61,462 nucleotides of DNA from Flavobacteriales bacterium (lineage in GTDB: Bacteria; Bacteroidota; Bacteroidia; Flavobacteriales_G; JALEGO01): positions 1 to 61,462 of the forward strand of contig JAHDEG010000013.1 of assembly GCA_020628935.1 (NCBI GenBank), in the 5' to 3' direction. Shown here in pieces: positions 46,448 to 56,136 of the stretch. Position 1 is the stretch's first letter. Every line of letters begins with the position of its first letter. A program made the translations under genes and the position numbers. The notes beneath the pieces were generated by a model. That model was not told the DNA's origin and searched no databases. It worked only from the letters and a program-made list of their open reading frames with translations.

Positions 46448-46451
46448 GATA

Positions 46452-47249
46452 TTAATACTTTAAACCAATGCTAAACGTGTTAACTATATTCTGTGAGTTG
46501 TTCAACTCTAGAAAAGGATACTCGATTTTACTTAAAAACAAACCATTTGCACGTGCTGGTTGTTTTTCTTTAAAATTTAGTTCTTGATTTAATACTTTAA
46601 TAAATTCTTCAAGAGTCATTTTACCGCTACCTACTCTTAATATGAAGAATATGCATATTCTTACCATCCCTCTAAGAAACCTACTGCCAGTTATACTAAA
46701 CCGTAATCTGCCTTGTTTTTCATTAACAAATATTTCGCAGTTTGTAATTGTACAATGCGTATTGTTGTATGAATTTGGTTGCTTACAAAGTGCTTTGAAG
46801 TCTTTTGTTTTTAGAATGAGTTCTGCTGCTTTTTTCATGAGTTCAAAATCAAGGTTAATTCCCTCATAAAATGAACTATAGCGGTTGAGTAAGGCGTTTT
46901 TGTTCCAGTGCAGAAAGTAGTCATAAGTGCGCTCAACTACATCATATCGGCAATGCTGGTTTTCATTTACCTGAATAACATCAATAATAGATATATCGTT
47001 AGGTAAGTTTTTGTTTAACCTGAATTTTAGATCAAATAGTGGGGCTTCTTTAGTATAAGTTTGAATTACATATTGGCTGGCGTGTACACCGGCATCGGTT
47101 CTGCCACAACCATATACGCTTATTTTTTTCTTGAAAAGCTTTGATAGGGTATTCTCAATGGTTTCTTGAACGGTACTTGTACTATTTTTTTGGCGTTGCC
47201 AACCCCTGTAATTTGTTCCGTCAAAGCTTAAGTGTATAAAATATCGCAT
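46452..47249 (-). CDS. truA: tRNA pseudouridine synthase A
   Basis: Forms pseudouridine at positions 38-40 of the tRNA anticodon arm. Start RYFIHLSFDGTNYRGWQRQ; the catalytic Asp is in YGCGRTDAGVHASQYV (46-61). The C-terminal KALCKQPNSYNNTHCTI and FLRGMVRICIFFILRVGSGK blocks are conserved. 265 aa is full length. Upstream of, and 4 bases from, the RluA-N-domain gene, so probably cotranscribed. Confidence 0.95.
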   Translation of the reverse strand: MRYFIHLSFDGTNYRGWQRQKNSTSTVQETIENTLSKLFKKKISVYGCGRTDAGVHASQYVIQTYTKEAPLFDLKFRLNKNLPNDISIIDVIQVNENQHCRYDVVERTYDYFLHWNKNALLNRYSSFYEGINLDFELMKKAAELILKTKDFKALCKQPNSYNNTHCTITNCEIFVNEKQGRLRFSITGSRFLRGMVRICIFFILRVGSGKMTLEEFIKVLNQELNFKEKQPARANGLFLSKIEYPFLELNNSQNIVNTFSIGLKY

Positions 47250-47348
47250 TTTATGTTAAGCTTTGCTATGATTTAATTCAGTATAAGTACTGCTAATTAC
47301 CATTGCTTAAAACCTAAATAAAGTTTTAAATAAAAATGGGTTTTTATT

Positions 47349-47795
47349 TTATTCTTCTGTTGCTTTTTTTGACTTGCGATAGATATAAGAATTATAAATA
47401 TGTCTTTTTGCAAATCTTACTTGCTTATCTGAGTTAATTAGTTTTTGAAAAATTGTTTTTGTTACTCCAAAGTATTCATAAATAGCTCCATCGGTAAATG
47501 TTATTTCTAACAATAAGCCTTTGTGGTGATAATCTTGTATACCAAACTTAGTGGTTGTTTCTATGTATTCGTCTAGATTCTTTTCTTTTGTTTCTGGTGC
47601 AATGCTTATTAAAAAGTGATATCCATCAATAATTTGGCGACTCATTTCTTCTGCTTCAGCAGCTTTTTCATCTCCTTCTGGAAATTTATCGGGGTGCCAC
47701 TCTTTAACTAAGTTTCGGTATGTTTTTTTTAATTGGGCTAACTCTATTTCTTGCTCAACGTTAAATAATTTTTTGTACTGATTAATACGTTTCAT
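47349..47795 (-). CDS. J-domain protein with C-terminal KTSC domain
   Basis: 148 aa. The N-terminal half is a DnaJ J-domain (LAQLKKTYRNLVKEWHPDKF, 20-39, with the HPD tripeptide) that should stimulate an Hsp70 (DnaK). The C-terminal half (LLLEITFTDGAIYEYFGVTK, then FAKRHIYNSYIYRKSKK) is a KTSC domain of unknown function. No zinc fingers or substrate-binding domain as in DnaJ. This two-domain form occurs in Bacteroidota. Partner unknown. Confidence 0.88.
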   Translation of the reverse strand: MKRINQYKKLFNVEQEIELAQLKKTYRNLVKEWHPDKFPEGDEKAAEAEEMSRQIIDGYHFLISIAPETKEKNLDEYIETTTKFGIQDYHHKGLLLEITFTDGAIYEYFGVTKTIFQKLINSDKQVRFAKRHIYNSYIYRKSKKATEE

Positions 47796-48091
47796 AGAGC
47801 TTACTTTTTATAATTGAAATGCGAAATTACATATTAAAAACTCTTTAGTACTTTATATTATTAGTTAATGTGTAATTAAAGGAGTTTTTGTTTTGATTAT
47901 TTGATAGTAAATGCTTTTTATTTCTCTATAAAAATGTTTTAGCCCTGATAGTAGTGGTTAGCTTTTTGAAGTGTAAAGTTTGGTTTTAACCTGTTTTTAA
48001 GGCGACCTTAGAAGCCATTTAAAATAGAATTAAAAATGTACTTTAAACGAAAAAACTAGAAACGGATAGCAGGTTTACGCTTCTGAAAATG
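47796..48091. other. Intergenic region, possible degraded repeat
   Basis: About 296 bases without an open frame. Contains CCTGATAGTAGTGG (near 47944) and AAACGGATAGCAGGTTTACGC (near 48059), both similar to the left-end motif of the repeat at 43001-43086. No promoter or terminator seen with confidence. Confidence 0.3.
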
Positions 48092-48907
48092 TTAACCCAA
48101 GGCTACATCGAGAATCATCATGACGGTGAAGCCAATTATGAAGCCAATGGTTGCTACATCAGTATATTTATCTTGTTGTGTTTCGGGTACTACTTCTTCG
48201 ATAACTACGTAAATCATAGCGCCTGCTGCAAAGGATAGGGCATAAGGTAAAATAGGTTCAAATTGCATTACCGCAACTGCACCCAACACACCTGCAACGG
48301 GCTCAACTATTGCTGAAAGTTGTCCGTACCAGAAACTTTTAAAACGACTAACACCTTGTCTTCTCAAAGGCATGGAAACGGCTAAACCTTCTGGGAAATT
48401 TTGTATTCCTATACCTATTGCTAGTGCTATGGCCGCTCCTATATTTGCCCCATCAATACCTAGTGCGGCCGCTCCAAACAATACGCCAACAGCCAAGCCT
48501 TCGGGTATATTGTGCATTGTTATTGCAAGAACAAGTAGGGTGGTTTTGTGCCAATTCGTTTTTATGCCTTCACTTTGGTCGGTTTTAAAGTTTATGTGTA
48601 AGTGCGGCATTATTTTATCGAGCGCGAATAGGAAAAGTGCACCTGAGACAAAGCCAATTGCTGCCGGAAGCCATGCTATACCACCTTTGTTTTCTGTCAT
48701 TTCTATTGCAGGAGCGAGTAATGACCAGTAACTTGCTGCTATCATAACTCCACCTGTAAAACCTAGTGCCCCATCTAAAACGCTACGTCTCATTGTTTTA
48801 AAGAAAAACACCAAAGAAGCGCCTGCAGCGGTAAGCAACCAAGTGAATGTTGTTGCCATAAGTGCCTGCATGTATGGAGGGTAGGGTGCTAAAAATTCTT
48901 CTATCAT
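48092..48907 (-). CDS. ZIP-family metal transporter (ZupT-like)
   Basis: 271-aa inner-membrane importer of zinc or other divalent metals, eight helices. The metal-site helices are diagnostic: TMHNIPEGLAVGVLFGAA (near 141-158) and GIQNFPEGLAVSMPL (near 177-191). A short His-containing loop (KIMPHLHINFKTDQ) precedes them. Complete length. No metal-responsive operator is obvious. Follows the M15 peptidase gene by 45 bases. Confidence 0.93.
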   Translation of the reverse strand: MIEEFLAPYPPYMQALMATTFTWLLTAAGASLVFFFKTMRRSVLDGALGFTGGVMIAASYWSLLAPAIEMTENKGGIAWLPAAIGFVSGALFLFALDKIMPHLHINFKTDQSEGIKTNWHKTTLLVLAITMHNIPEGLAVGVLFGAAALGIDGANIGAAIALAIGIGIQNFPEGLAVSMPLRRQGVSRFKSFWYGQLSAIVEPVAGVLGAVAVMQFEPILPYALSFAAGAMIYVVIEEVVPETQQDKYTDVATIGFIIGFTVMMILDVALG

Positions 48908-48952
48908 ATTGCTTTTCTTGTGTGCAAAGGTAATGCAATTAATACATTTTTG

Positions 48953-49711
48953 TTACTCTATGATTTTGTAATTTTCCCAAGCTTGTTTTCGGGTACAGGC
49001 GTTAAAATGCCACCATTCGGTATTAATGTGTTTTAAGCCAACTTGAGCCATTGTTTTTCTTAATAATAGGCGGTTATTAACCTGCAGTTGTGTTAATTCA
49101 CCTGCTTGCAGTTGTTGTGTTTCGTATTTAGGGTATGCTTTTTTACCAAAAAAATCATAGGGTGTTCCCATGTCTAATAATGATTGTGTGCTATCGTTAT
49201 ATATACTTAAATCTATAGCTGCTCCAAAGTTGTGTAATGAGCCTTTTTGCGGGTTGGAGACGTATTTTTGTTTTTGTGCGATTGGCATGTCAAGTATATT
49301 CCACATTTTTTGTTGTGCAGACTTTGGTCGGGCTGCATCAAATATAATGAGGCTATAATTGGGGTTAACTGTTTTTATTTGTTCTTGTGCTTGTTTTAAT
49401 TTTTGTGCTACAAATGGTAAAGCATATGCTTTATTATACTGACCGTAGATGTCTTTTTTTAAAAAATTATTGGTTTGTGAGTAGCGAATATCTGTTAGAA
49501 TTGTTGAGTCTATTTGTTGAATATTCACCAAACCGGCTTGAAGCATTTGATGCTCAAGTTCTGTTGTGTCTATGATTGCAATTGGTTCTATTTGTTTGGT
49601 AGTATCTTGTTGTATCGTAGTAACTACTTCCTCGTTTAAAACGGCTTTCTTCGTTTTACTTACACAGCTTGTTAATACAATAATTAATACCAATATTACT
49701 GTATACTGCAT
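48953..49711 (-). CDS. M15 peptidase, D-Ala-D-Ala dipeptidase (VanX/DdpX-like) lipoprotein
   Basis: 252 aa. Lipoprotein signal MQYTVILVLIIVLTSC (lipidated Cys16). The zinc site is SLHNFGAAIDLSI (His and Asp, near 157-169) and TEWWHFN (near 234-240, catalytic Glu and third ligand His). IIFDAARPKSAQQKMWNIL supplies the conserved Arg. VanX-like enzymes cleave D-Ala-D-Ala; here a periplasmic, membrane-tethered form would recycle peptidoglycan dipeptides. No van resistance genes nearby, so not a glycopeptide-resistance cluster. Confidence 0.9.
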   Translation of the reverse strand: MQYTVILVLIIVLTSCVSKTKKAVLNEEVVTTIQQDTTKQIEPIAIIDTTELEHQMLQAGLVNIQQIDSTILTDIRYSQTNNFLKKDIYGQYNKAYALPFVAQKLKQAQEQIKTVNPNYSLIIFDAARPKSAQQKMWNILDMPIAQKQKYVSNPQKGSLHNFGAAIDLSIYNDSTQSLLDMGTPYDFFGKKAYPKYETQQLQAGELTQLQVNNRLLLRKTMAQVGLKHINTEWWHFNACTRKQAWENYKIIE

Positions 49712-49714
49712 ATT

Positions 49715-50308
49715 TTATTTACTTGTAAGTAGTTTTTCACCTGCGTTCACATTAAAATTGAGCGCGTTTTCGTTTGGTGGTATGGCGCAAACGTATTCAC
49801 TGTTATATGCGCAATAAGGACTGTATGCTAGATTAAAATCGATGATTAGATTATTGTTTTTTGTTCTTTCTACATTAATATACCTACCGGTATAGTAAGT
49901 AGTTTTTCCGGTTGTGTTATCTGTAAATGGTATAAAAAGGGTTTCATCTGTTTCGTTTTGTACGTATGCCAATAGTTCGTGCGATTGGTTGTTGTACTTA
50001 AATTTCACTTTTCCTATATAAAAATAGTCTTCACCTTGCTTTTCGCTATTTATTAATGTTGTTTTTTTAGGAAAGGGTAATGGTTTAAATTCAGCTTCGA
50101 TTCTCAGGTTTGGATCTATATCAAAGTATTTTAATCCTTTAAATTCAGAAAATAATTCTTGACTTAGAGGGGATTGAGTAGGATCTAAAAAGTATTGGTG
50201 TTTGTTAATTCGAGATTTTATAATTTGATTTTCGTATTCTCGATGCTTATTACAGCTTACCAAAACCCCCAAAGCAATGCAATATGTGATTACTTGTTTA
50301 ATGATCAT
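49715..50308 (-). CDS. DUF1684-family lipoprotein
   Basis: 197 aa. Lipoprotein signal MIIKQVITYCIALGVLVSC (Cys19). The family's C-terminal motif is present: IDFNLAYSPYCAYNSEYVCA and IPPNENALNFNVNAGEK. The YSPYCAYN cysteine and the PPxEN motif are conserved in DUF1684 proteins, for which no activity is established. It overlaps the phospholipase-like gene by 11 bases and lies 3 bases from the M15 peptidase gene, so it is part of that operon. Confidence 0.88.
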   Translation of the reverse strand: MIIKQVITYCIALGVLVSCNKHREYENQIIKSRINKHQYFLDPTQSPLSQELFSEFKGLKYFDIDPNLRIEAEFKPLPFPKKTTLINSEKQGEDYFYIGKVKFKYNNQSHELLAYVQNETDETLFIPFTDNTTGKTTYYTGRYINVERTKNNNLIIDFNLAYSPYCAYNSEYVCAIPPNENALNFNVNAGEKLLTSK

Positions 50309-51287
50309 GCTCTCGGCCTAAAATTTTATCAGATTGCTGATATTTTTTTTCGAAGGCTTCTATTTCTAGTTTATACTCTTCGCTTAATTCTTTATCCAAA
50401 ATAGTATTCATATCTGGTTTACCTGCATCAACCCAGGCTGAATACCAAATACTGCCAACTGATATTATGGCTAAACGCATTCTGTCTTCTACCATACCAT
50501 CTAGAGCATCGTGATATGCTTTAGAAAATTCTTTGGAGTAGACTCTCATATTTTGTTTCCCACGGGTGTCAAATGAATATTTTTGATCAGAAGGAAATGT
50601 TTTAGTTAGTCTTTTCTCTATTAAAAGAACGCTATCTACATAACTATGGCTTGTATAAACGAGTTCCCAAAAGTAATCTAGCTTTTCATCGACATATTTA
50701 GCTTTTCCTGTGAAAAAGTCGTATTCATCGGAGTGTAATTCAGGCAAGCGACTTTCCCAAAAACCATGGATTCCTCTTTGGTTTGTCATTCCTCCATTAT
50801 AGTTTTCGGTAGTGTGTAGTGGTACTGATGCATCGCCTATGTAATGCCCAATATCAGAAGAATATTTTAGTATTCGATCTACATTTTTGTATTTAAATGC
50901 CTGTACTAATTTGTTGTATGTCCATTCTAAATTCCATGGTAGTATACCATAAGCCATTAATGTGTCTTCAGTATATTTTTCTACTGCATCTTTCCAGTAT
51001 TTTGGAACTACTCCTCTCGACTTAGTTTTGTCGAAATGATCGTAATCTAAATAGTGTTTTGGGGCTTCATCTACCAAAACGCCTCTTCTCTTGTCAGGAT
51101 CTGTGGCATGCTCTGTTACAAAACCGATATGCTTTTTATAGAAACCTATTAATGGCGATGGTATTGTGTAGACAGCTAAATGATTAATTTTTCTGTGTGC
51201 AAAAAATCCCCAAGCATATACGTATGAGTGTGTGAGGATGCATACTGCTAAAATAATAGGAATAGCAATTGAGAGTTTTTTTATCAT
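50298..51287 (-). CDS. Zinc-dependent phospholipase C-like (S1/P1 nuclease fold) secreted protein
   Basis: 329 aa with a signal peptide (IAIPIILAVCILTHSYVYA). The mature protein begins WGFFAHRKINHLAVY, where the N-terminal Trp and His would be zinc ligands. Further ligands are in YLDYDHFDK and IGHYIGDASVPLHTTENY (near 146-163), followed by GIHGFWESRLPEL. This is the zinc-dependent phospholipase C/S1-P1 nuclease superfamily; substrate undetermined. It lies 6 bases after gcvT and overlaps the DUF1684 gene. Confidence 0.88.
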   Translation of the reverse strand: MIKKLSIAIPIILAVCILTHSYVYAWGFFAHRKINHLAVYTIPSPLIGFYKKHIGFVTEHATDPDKRRGVLVDEAPKHYLDYDHFDKTKSRGVVPKYWKDAVEKYTEDTLMAYGILPWNLEWTYNKLVQAFKYKNVDRILKYSSDIGHYIGDASVPLHTTENYNGGMTNQRGIHGFWESRLPELHSDEYDFFTGKAKYVDEKLDYFWELVYTSHSYVDSVLLIEKRLTKTFPSDQKYSFDTRGKQNMRVYSKEFSKAYHDALDGMVEDRMRLAIISVGSIWYSAWVDAGKPDMNTILDKELSEEYKLEIEAFEKKYQQSDKILGREHDH

Positions 51288-51293
51288 ACTATA

Positions 51294-52394
51294 TTATGCT
51301 TTATAAAAAGGAAGTTTAACAACTTTAGATCTGATGTTTTTGTTTCTGATTTTAATGAAAATATCTGTTTCTGATTTTGAGAATTCTTTTTTTACATAGC
51401 CTAATCCTATTCCTTTATTTAAGGATGGAGACATAGTGCCGGAAGTTACAAAACCGATATTGTTTCCTTCTTCATCGCAAATTTCGTAGTCTTTTCTCGG
51501 AATACCTCTTTCTACAGTTTCAAACGCAACTAGTTTGCGTTTAACACCTTCTGCTTTTTGTTTTTCTAAAATACTTTTTGCTACAAAATTAGGCTTTGCA
51601 AGTTTTGTTATCCAGCCTAAACCGGCTTCAAGCGGAGATGTTAAGTCATTTATATCGTTTCCGTATAAGCAAAAGCCCATTTCCAATCTTAAGGTATCTC
51701 TTGCAGCTAGACCTGCCGGGGTGATGTTATGCTCTTTTCCTACTTCTAAAAGTTTGTCCCAAATTGTATTAGCGAATTCGTTATCGAAATATATTTCAAA
51801 TCCTCCCGAACCAGTATAACCTGTTGTTGAGACTAATATGTTTTTATAGCCTGCAACTTCTCCTTTAATAAAAGTGTAGTAAGGCATATTTTGAACATCA
51901 ATATCTGTGATTTTTTCAAGTACTTCAGCAGCTTTTGGTCCTTGAAGTGCTAGTAATGTTGTGCGGTCTGATATATTATTCATTTCAACATTAAAGCTAT
52001 TTTGACTTTTAATCCAATCCCAATCTTTTTGGATGTTAGAGGCATTTACTACTAACATATAGGTTGTTTCGGTAATTCTATATACCAGTAAGTCGTCTAT
52101 AATACCACCTTCCTCATTTGTTAAGCAAGAGTATTGAACTTTACCATCTGTTAGTTTTGATGCATCGTTTGAGGTTACTTTTTGTACTAAATCTAGCGCT
52201 TTTTCTCCTTTTAGAATAAACTCACCCATGTGGGAAACATCGAATAAACCAACGTGATTTCTTACAGCATTATGTTCTTCTGTAAGCCCTGTATATTGTA
52301 ATGGCATTTTATAGCCAGCGAACGGTACTATTTTAGCTCCTAGATTTACATGCTTTTGATATAAGGCGGTTTCTTTTAGGATTGTTGTAGTCAT
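51294..52394 (-). CDS. gcvT: Glycine cleavage system aminomethyltransferase (T protein)
   Basis: Releases ammonia from the aminomethyl-lipoyl H protein and yields methylene-tetrahydrofolate. Seen: [12 protein letters not shown] (25-36), [10 protein letters not shown] (near 50), the folate site [29 protein letters not shown] (near 189-200) and [13 protein letters not shown]. Ends with the usual barrel ([17 protein letters not shown]). 366 aa. gcvH and gcvP are not adjacent, which is common in Bacteroidota. Confidence 0.96.
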   Translation of the reverse strand: MTTTILKETALYQKHVNLGAKIVPFAGYKMPLQYTGLTEEHNAVRNHVGLFDVSHMGEFILKGEKALDLVQKVTSNDASKLTDGKVQYSCLTNEEGGIIDDLLVYRITETTYMLVVNASNIQKDWDWIKSQNSFNVEMNNISDRTTLLALQGPKAAEVLEKITDIDVQNMPYYTFIKGEVAGYKNILVSTTGYTGSGGFEIYFDNEFANTIWDKLLEVGKEHNITPAGLAARDTLRLEMGFCLYGNDINDLTSPLEAGLGWITKLAKPNFVAKSILEKQKAEGVKRKLVAFETVERGIPRKDYEICDEEGNNIGFVTSGTMSPSLNKGIGLGYVKKEFSKSETDIFIKIRNKNIRSKVVKLPFYKA

Positions 52395-52493
52395 TGTTGG
52401 TAGTATTGAAATACGAATTTAAACAATGCTGTTTACATTTCGTTTTATTAAATTAATTTTTGAGGAATGATTTTTTTTTGTTTAAACTATTAT

Positions 52494-52528
52494 CTTTTGT
52501 CTTGATGTAATAAAAACAAAAGGTCAAG
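52494..52528. repeat. Dispersed repeat unit 1 (CTTTTG...TCAAG)
   Basis: Begins CTTTTGTCTTGATG and ends CAAAAGGTCAAG. About 75% identical by eye to the unit at 52586-52621. Its right part is inside the perfect inverted repeat at 52507-52543. Confidence 0.5.
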
Positions 52529-52543
52529 TTTTGTTTTTATTAC
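52507..52543. repeat. Perfect inverted repeat, 15-bp arms
   Basis: GTAATAAAAACAAAA, 7-base loop GGTCAAG, then TTTTGTTTTTATTAC. Long but AT-only stem with no G/C core, so a weak terminator at best. Confidence 0.7.
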
Positions 52544-52585
52544 AAAGGATTATTATTTAATCTTCTTGCAATAGTGTTCTATGTT

Positions 52586-52621
52586 CTTTTGCCTTAATGC
52601 AAAACGAACCAAAAGATCAAG
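52586..52621. repeat. Dispersed repeat unit 2 (CTTTTG...TCAAG)
   Basis: Begins CTTTTGCCTTAATGCAAAAC and ends CCAAAAGATCAAG. Same layout as unit 1, 92 bases away. Similar units occur, as I recall, between genes in many Bacteroidota. Confidence 0.5.
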
Positions 52622-52830
52622 TCTTACAATAATAATTAGGTTATTTCTCTCAAATCATAAGTTCGGATTACGGATCTCTAAAACAAGTTCAGAGCTAATT
52701 ATTCTCTCTAATGTTTTGCTTTGAAACTAACCTAGTTATTTTTGAAGGACAGGTTTTAAGATTTGACTTAGTGCTAATACTAAATCCAATTCTAGTTGAA
52801 ATTACTGAAGGTCGAGGGTTTTAGGATTTA

Positions 52831-54954
52831 TTAATCCAATAACATTCTTAGTAATATCTCCTCAGCAGCCTTTGTAATAACCGTACCTGGGCCGAAAATA
52901 AAATCAGCACCACTGTTTTTTAAATCGTCATAGTCTTGAGACGGGATAACTCCACCTGCAACTATAATTGCTTTATGGCCTATTTTATTTAGTTCGTTTA
53001 CCATTTCGGGTATAAGTGTTTTATGTCCGCCAGCTAAAGAAGAAACACCAACAATATGTACATCGTTTTCAGTAGCTTGCTTCGCTACTTCGGCTGGGGT
53101 TTGAAATAACGGTCCAATATCTACATCAAAGCCCATGTCGGCAAATGAGGTTGCAATTATTTTAGCACCTCTATCGTGTCCGTCTTGCCCCATTTTAGCT
53201 ACTAAAATCCGAGGTCTTCGGCCTTCTTGCGTTTCAAATTTATCTGATAGTGCTCTAACGTTTGTAAAGTCTTTATCGTTCATTCGTTCTTTAGAATATA
53301 CACCTGTAATTAGGTTGTTAGATCCTTTATGTCTGCCAAAAGCGTTTTCAAGCGCTAAGCTAATTTCGCCTAAGGTTGCTCTTTCTTTTGCTGCAGAAAC
53401 CGCAAGCGTAAGTAAGTTTTCTGTTTCGTTTTTGGCTGCATTTTCAATGGCATTAAGTGCCAAATCTACTTTTTGTTGATTACGAGTATTTTTAACTTCT
53501 GCTAATCTATTTAATTGACTTTCACGTACTGCATTATTGTCAATCTGAAGGATGTTCATTTCTTTATCATCCTTTGTTTTAAACTTATTTACACCAACAA
53601 TAGTAGTTTTTCCGCTTTCAATTTGAGCTTGTTTTTTAGCAGCGGCTTCTTCAATACGCATTTTAGGTATGCCTTGTTCAATAGCACTTGCCATACCACC
53701 TAGTTCTTCAACTTCTTCAATATGTTTCCAAGCTTTTTCAATAAGCTCATTGGTTAAGGTTTCTACATAATGTGAGCCTGCCCAAGGGTCTATTGCTTTT
53801 GTAATACCCGTTTCGTTTTGTAAATATTTTTGTGTGTCTCTAGCTATTTTTGCAGAAAAATCGGTGGGTAATGCAATTGCTTCATCTAGTGCATTAGTAT
53901 GTAACGATTGTGTTCCTCCAAATGTAGCGGCTAATGCTTCAATGCATGTACGAGTAACATTATTAAATGGGTCTTGCTCAGTTAAACTCCATCCACTGGT
54001 TTGGCAATGTGTTCTTAGTGCCATTGATTTTGTTTTTTGAGGATCAAATTCTTTTACAATTTTAGCCCAAAGTACTCTGCCAGCTCTAAGTTTAGCTATT
54101 TCTATAAAAAAATTCATGCCTATACCCCAGAAAAAGGAGAGGCGAGGCGCAAAATCATCTATTTTTAAACCTGCTTTTATTCCTGTTTTTATATATTCTA
54201 AGCCATCAGATAGGGTGTAGGCTAATTCTAAATCTGCAGGTGCACCCGCTTCGTGCATATGATAACCAGATATACTAATGGAGTTAAATTTGGGCATATG
54301 TTTAGAGGTGTACTCGAAAATATCGCCAATAATTCTCATTGATAGTTTGGGAGGATATATGTACGTGTTACGCACCATAAACTCTTTTAGGATGTCGTTT
54401 TGTATGGTTCCGGAGAGTAGCTCTTTATTAACCCCTTGTTCTTGAGCAGCAACTATGAAAAAAGCCATGATAGGAATAACAGCTCCGTTCATAGTCATAG
54501 ATACACTCATTTTATCGAGTGGAATTTCATTGAAAAGGATTTTCATATCCTCCACAGTATCAATGGCAACACCAGCCATACCTACATCGCCAGTTACACG
54601 AGGATGATCGGAATCGTAGCCTCTATGGGTTGCTAAATCGAAGGCAACTGACAAGCCTTTTTGCCCTGCAGCAAGGTTTTTTTTGTAAAATTCGTTCGAT
54701 TTTTCAGCTGTACTAAAACCCGCATATTGTCTTATCGTCCATGGTCTGCTAGTATACATACTTGCATAAGGACCTCTTAAATAAGGAGGAACACCAGCAT
54801 CGAAACCAATATGATTTAGGTTGTTGGAGTTTTTTGCAGTGTATTTACTTTTAACTTCTATGTTTTCTGAGCTTGTGAAAACATGTTTTGCTTGTGTATT
54901 TACCTTGCCTTGACTTAGAGGATCAATTGCTTTAAAATCGAGTTTTTTGCTCAT
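52831..54954 (-). CDS. scpA: Methylmalonyl-CoA mutase, catalytic (large) subunit
   Basis: Adenosylcobalamin enzyme interconverting methylmalonyl-CoA and succinyl-CoA. The N-terminal TIM barrel carries [20 protein letters not shown] (56-75), [20 protein letters not shown] and [10 protein letters not shown] (near 231-240). The C-terminal B12 domain has [11 protein letters not shown], with the cobalt-ligand His (near 604), and [12 protein letters not shown]. 707 aa matches the large chain. The small chain (mutA) and the meaB chaperone are not adjacent. A TATATTTG box lies 5 bases before the ATG, which would give a leaderless mRNA. Confidence 0.95.
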   Translation of the reverse strand: MSKKLDFKAIDPLSQGKVNTQAKHVFTSSENIEVKSKYTAKNSNNLNHIGFDAGVPPYLRGPYASMYTSRPWTIRQYAGFSTAEKSNEFYKKNLAAGQKGLSVAFDLATHRGYDSDHPRVTGDVGMAGVAIDTVEDMKILFNEIPLDKMSVSMTMNGAVIPIMAFFIVAAQEQGVNKELLSGTIQNDILKEFMVRNTYIYPPKLSMRIIGDIFEYTSKHMPKFNSISISGYHMHEAGAPADLELAYTLSDGLEYIKTGIKAGLKIDDFAPRLSFFWGIGMNFFIEIAKLRAGRVLWAKIVKEFDPQKTKSMALRTHCQTSGWSLTEQDPFNNVTRTCIEALAATFGGTQSLHTNALDEAIALPTDFSAKIARDTQKYLQNETGITKAIDPWAGSHYVETLTNELIEKAWKHIEEVEELGGMASAIEQGIPKMRIEEAAAKKQAQIESGKTTIVGVNKFKTKDDKEMNILQIDNNAVRESQLNRLAEVKNTRNQQKVDLALNAIENAAKNETENLLTLAVSAAKERATLGEISLALENAFGRHKGSNNLITGVYSKERMNDKDFTNVRALSDKFETQEGRRPRILVAKMGQDGHDRGAKIIATSFADMGFDVDIGPLFQTPAEVAKQATENDVHIVGVSSLAGGHKTLIPEMVNELNKIGHKAIIVAGGVIPSQDYDDLKNSGADFIFGPGTVITKAAEEILLRMLLD

Positions 54955-55258
54955 GTTTCAAATATAGGGGGAATTACGAAATGATTAGTATTGTTTTAGA
55001 AGTTGTTTATTTGTAGCTGATAAAATGTGATTGGGTTTATAGATTTATTTTAGTATTATGAATCTTACTTGTGTCATTATTAGTACTAAGACTTCGGTAG
55101 TTATTCTATTCGTGTAGGATTAGCAATCAATTCTCTGTTGTATATAATTGTATCTTCAGTTTTCTATTTTTCAATTGAGACTTTATATCTTTTTTGATAA
55201 GTTTATGAAAAAGTTTAGTGAAATTTATTTTTAATGTGATGGTGTAAAATATACTATA
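54955..55258. other. AT-rich intergenic region
   Basis: About 300 bases between the divergent mutase and membrane-protein genes. The only recognisable element is TATATTTG on the minus strand at 54959-54966, the possible mutase promoter box. Nothing else is seen. Confidence 0.4.
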
Positions 55259-55979
55259 ATTCGCAAAAAAATAATTGAATGGATTACACCAAAGAAAGAA
55301 AAGCTACCGGAAGATTTTTTGATCAGAATATTTACACAACAAGACACTATATACTTAGAACTGCCTAAGGATATTGAAATAGAAACAAAAATAGAGTTCT
55401 TTAATTTTTTATTAAAAGGAACTAAGTATTTTGATATTACAGAAGTTAAAATTTTGAATCCTAGTTTTGACGAGCCCAATGCTGATTATTTAGTCTCCGC
55501 CTATCCTCCAAAGGAGAAGGCAAGATTTAATATATCTCTTTTTAAGTTTACTTGTATAGTAAATGCTTTATTGTTGGTTTTATTTCTTTTAGATAAAAAC
55601 CATAATTTATATTTTATTCTATTTATTGGAATTAGTTCCGTTTTTAGTTTGCATTGGGATGTAAATCGGTTGAAAGATAAACAGGTTTTGGGCAATATTT
55701 TATTCTTAGTTTTTTCTAATAGCTGCCAGTGTCTTTTTAGAAAATTGGTTGTCATGGATAAAAGGTGCAAAGATTTTGATTTTGTTTAGAGTGCCTATTT
55801 CTGTACTGTTTGTGCACAAAATTTTAAGGGGAATTTACATGAAGGTATATAAAAGAGAGCCTTTTTATGAGTATAGAATTATTTCGGGAGGAGGGTTTAC
55901 AGAAGATATTACATTTTCGATATTATTGATTGTAATTTCAACTATAGTTACTTGGGGAGTGTTTTTATTAACAAGTTAA
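55259..55979 (+). pseudogene. Frameshifted hypothetical membrane protein
   Basis: Two overlapping frames read as one protein if a T is removed from the T6 run at 55710-55715. Frame 1 gives a soluble N-terminus (TPKKEKLPEDFLIRIF, TIYLELPKDIEIETKIEFF) and helices (LFKFTCIVNALLLVLFLLD, NLYFILFIGISSVF). After the shift it continues FLIAASVFLENWLSWIKGA, RVPISVLFVHKIL, EPFYEYRIISGGGF and a last helix FSILLIVISTIVTWGVFLL. As read, frame 1 ends after 24 unrelated residues. No ATG is in frame at the front; candidates are ATT 55259 and TTG 55319. Family unknown. Could be a genuine decay, a slippage gene or a sequencing error. Confidence 0.65.
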
Positions 55980-56102
55980 CGAAATTGAGTTTTGTGGTAT
56001 GCTATTGTAGAGCGTCGAAAAGGTTTGAAATGATAGCTCATTATTTCTGCTATCGTTTAAGGTTTTTAATTTGGTGAATGCTTTAGCGGCTATAAAACAA
56101 AA
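55980..56102. other. Short intergenic stretch after the membrane-protein gene
   Basis: Between the frameshifted gene and the terminator of the candidate RNA. No open frame or recognised element. Confidence 0.4.
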
Positions 56103-56136
56103 AAGCGAAGACTAACTTTAACATTAATCTTCGCTT
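56097..56136 (-). terminator. Rho-independent terminator of the candidate RNA
   Basis: Arms 56103-56111 and 56128-56136 (nine perfect pairs, extendable by three after one mismatch), followed on the minus strand by six T residues at 56104-56099 and more T beyond. Confidence 0.85.

Larger units (their letters stand above)
52395..52830. other. Intergenic region with two repeat units
   Basis: 436 bases with no credible open frame between gcvT and the mutase gene, both minus strand. It holds a perfect inverted repeat at 52507-52543 and two related 35-36-base units (52494-52528 and 52586-52621). The rest is AT-rich without recognised elements. Confidence 0.5.

Noticed and set aside
48372-48731. 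119-codon open frame opposite the ZIP transporter gene
   Set aside because: Overlaps the conserved ZIP helices on the other strand and has an amino-acid pattern typical of antisense frames.
48953-49711. Glycopeptide resistance (vanX) gene
   Set aside because: VanX-like peptidases are common lipoproteins in Bacteroidota; no vanH, vanA or vanRS homologues are nearby.
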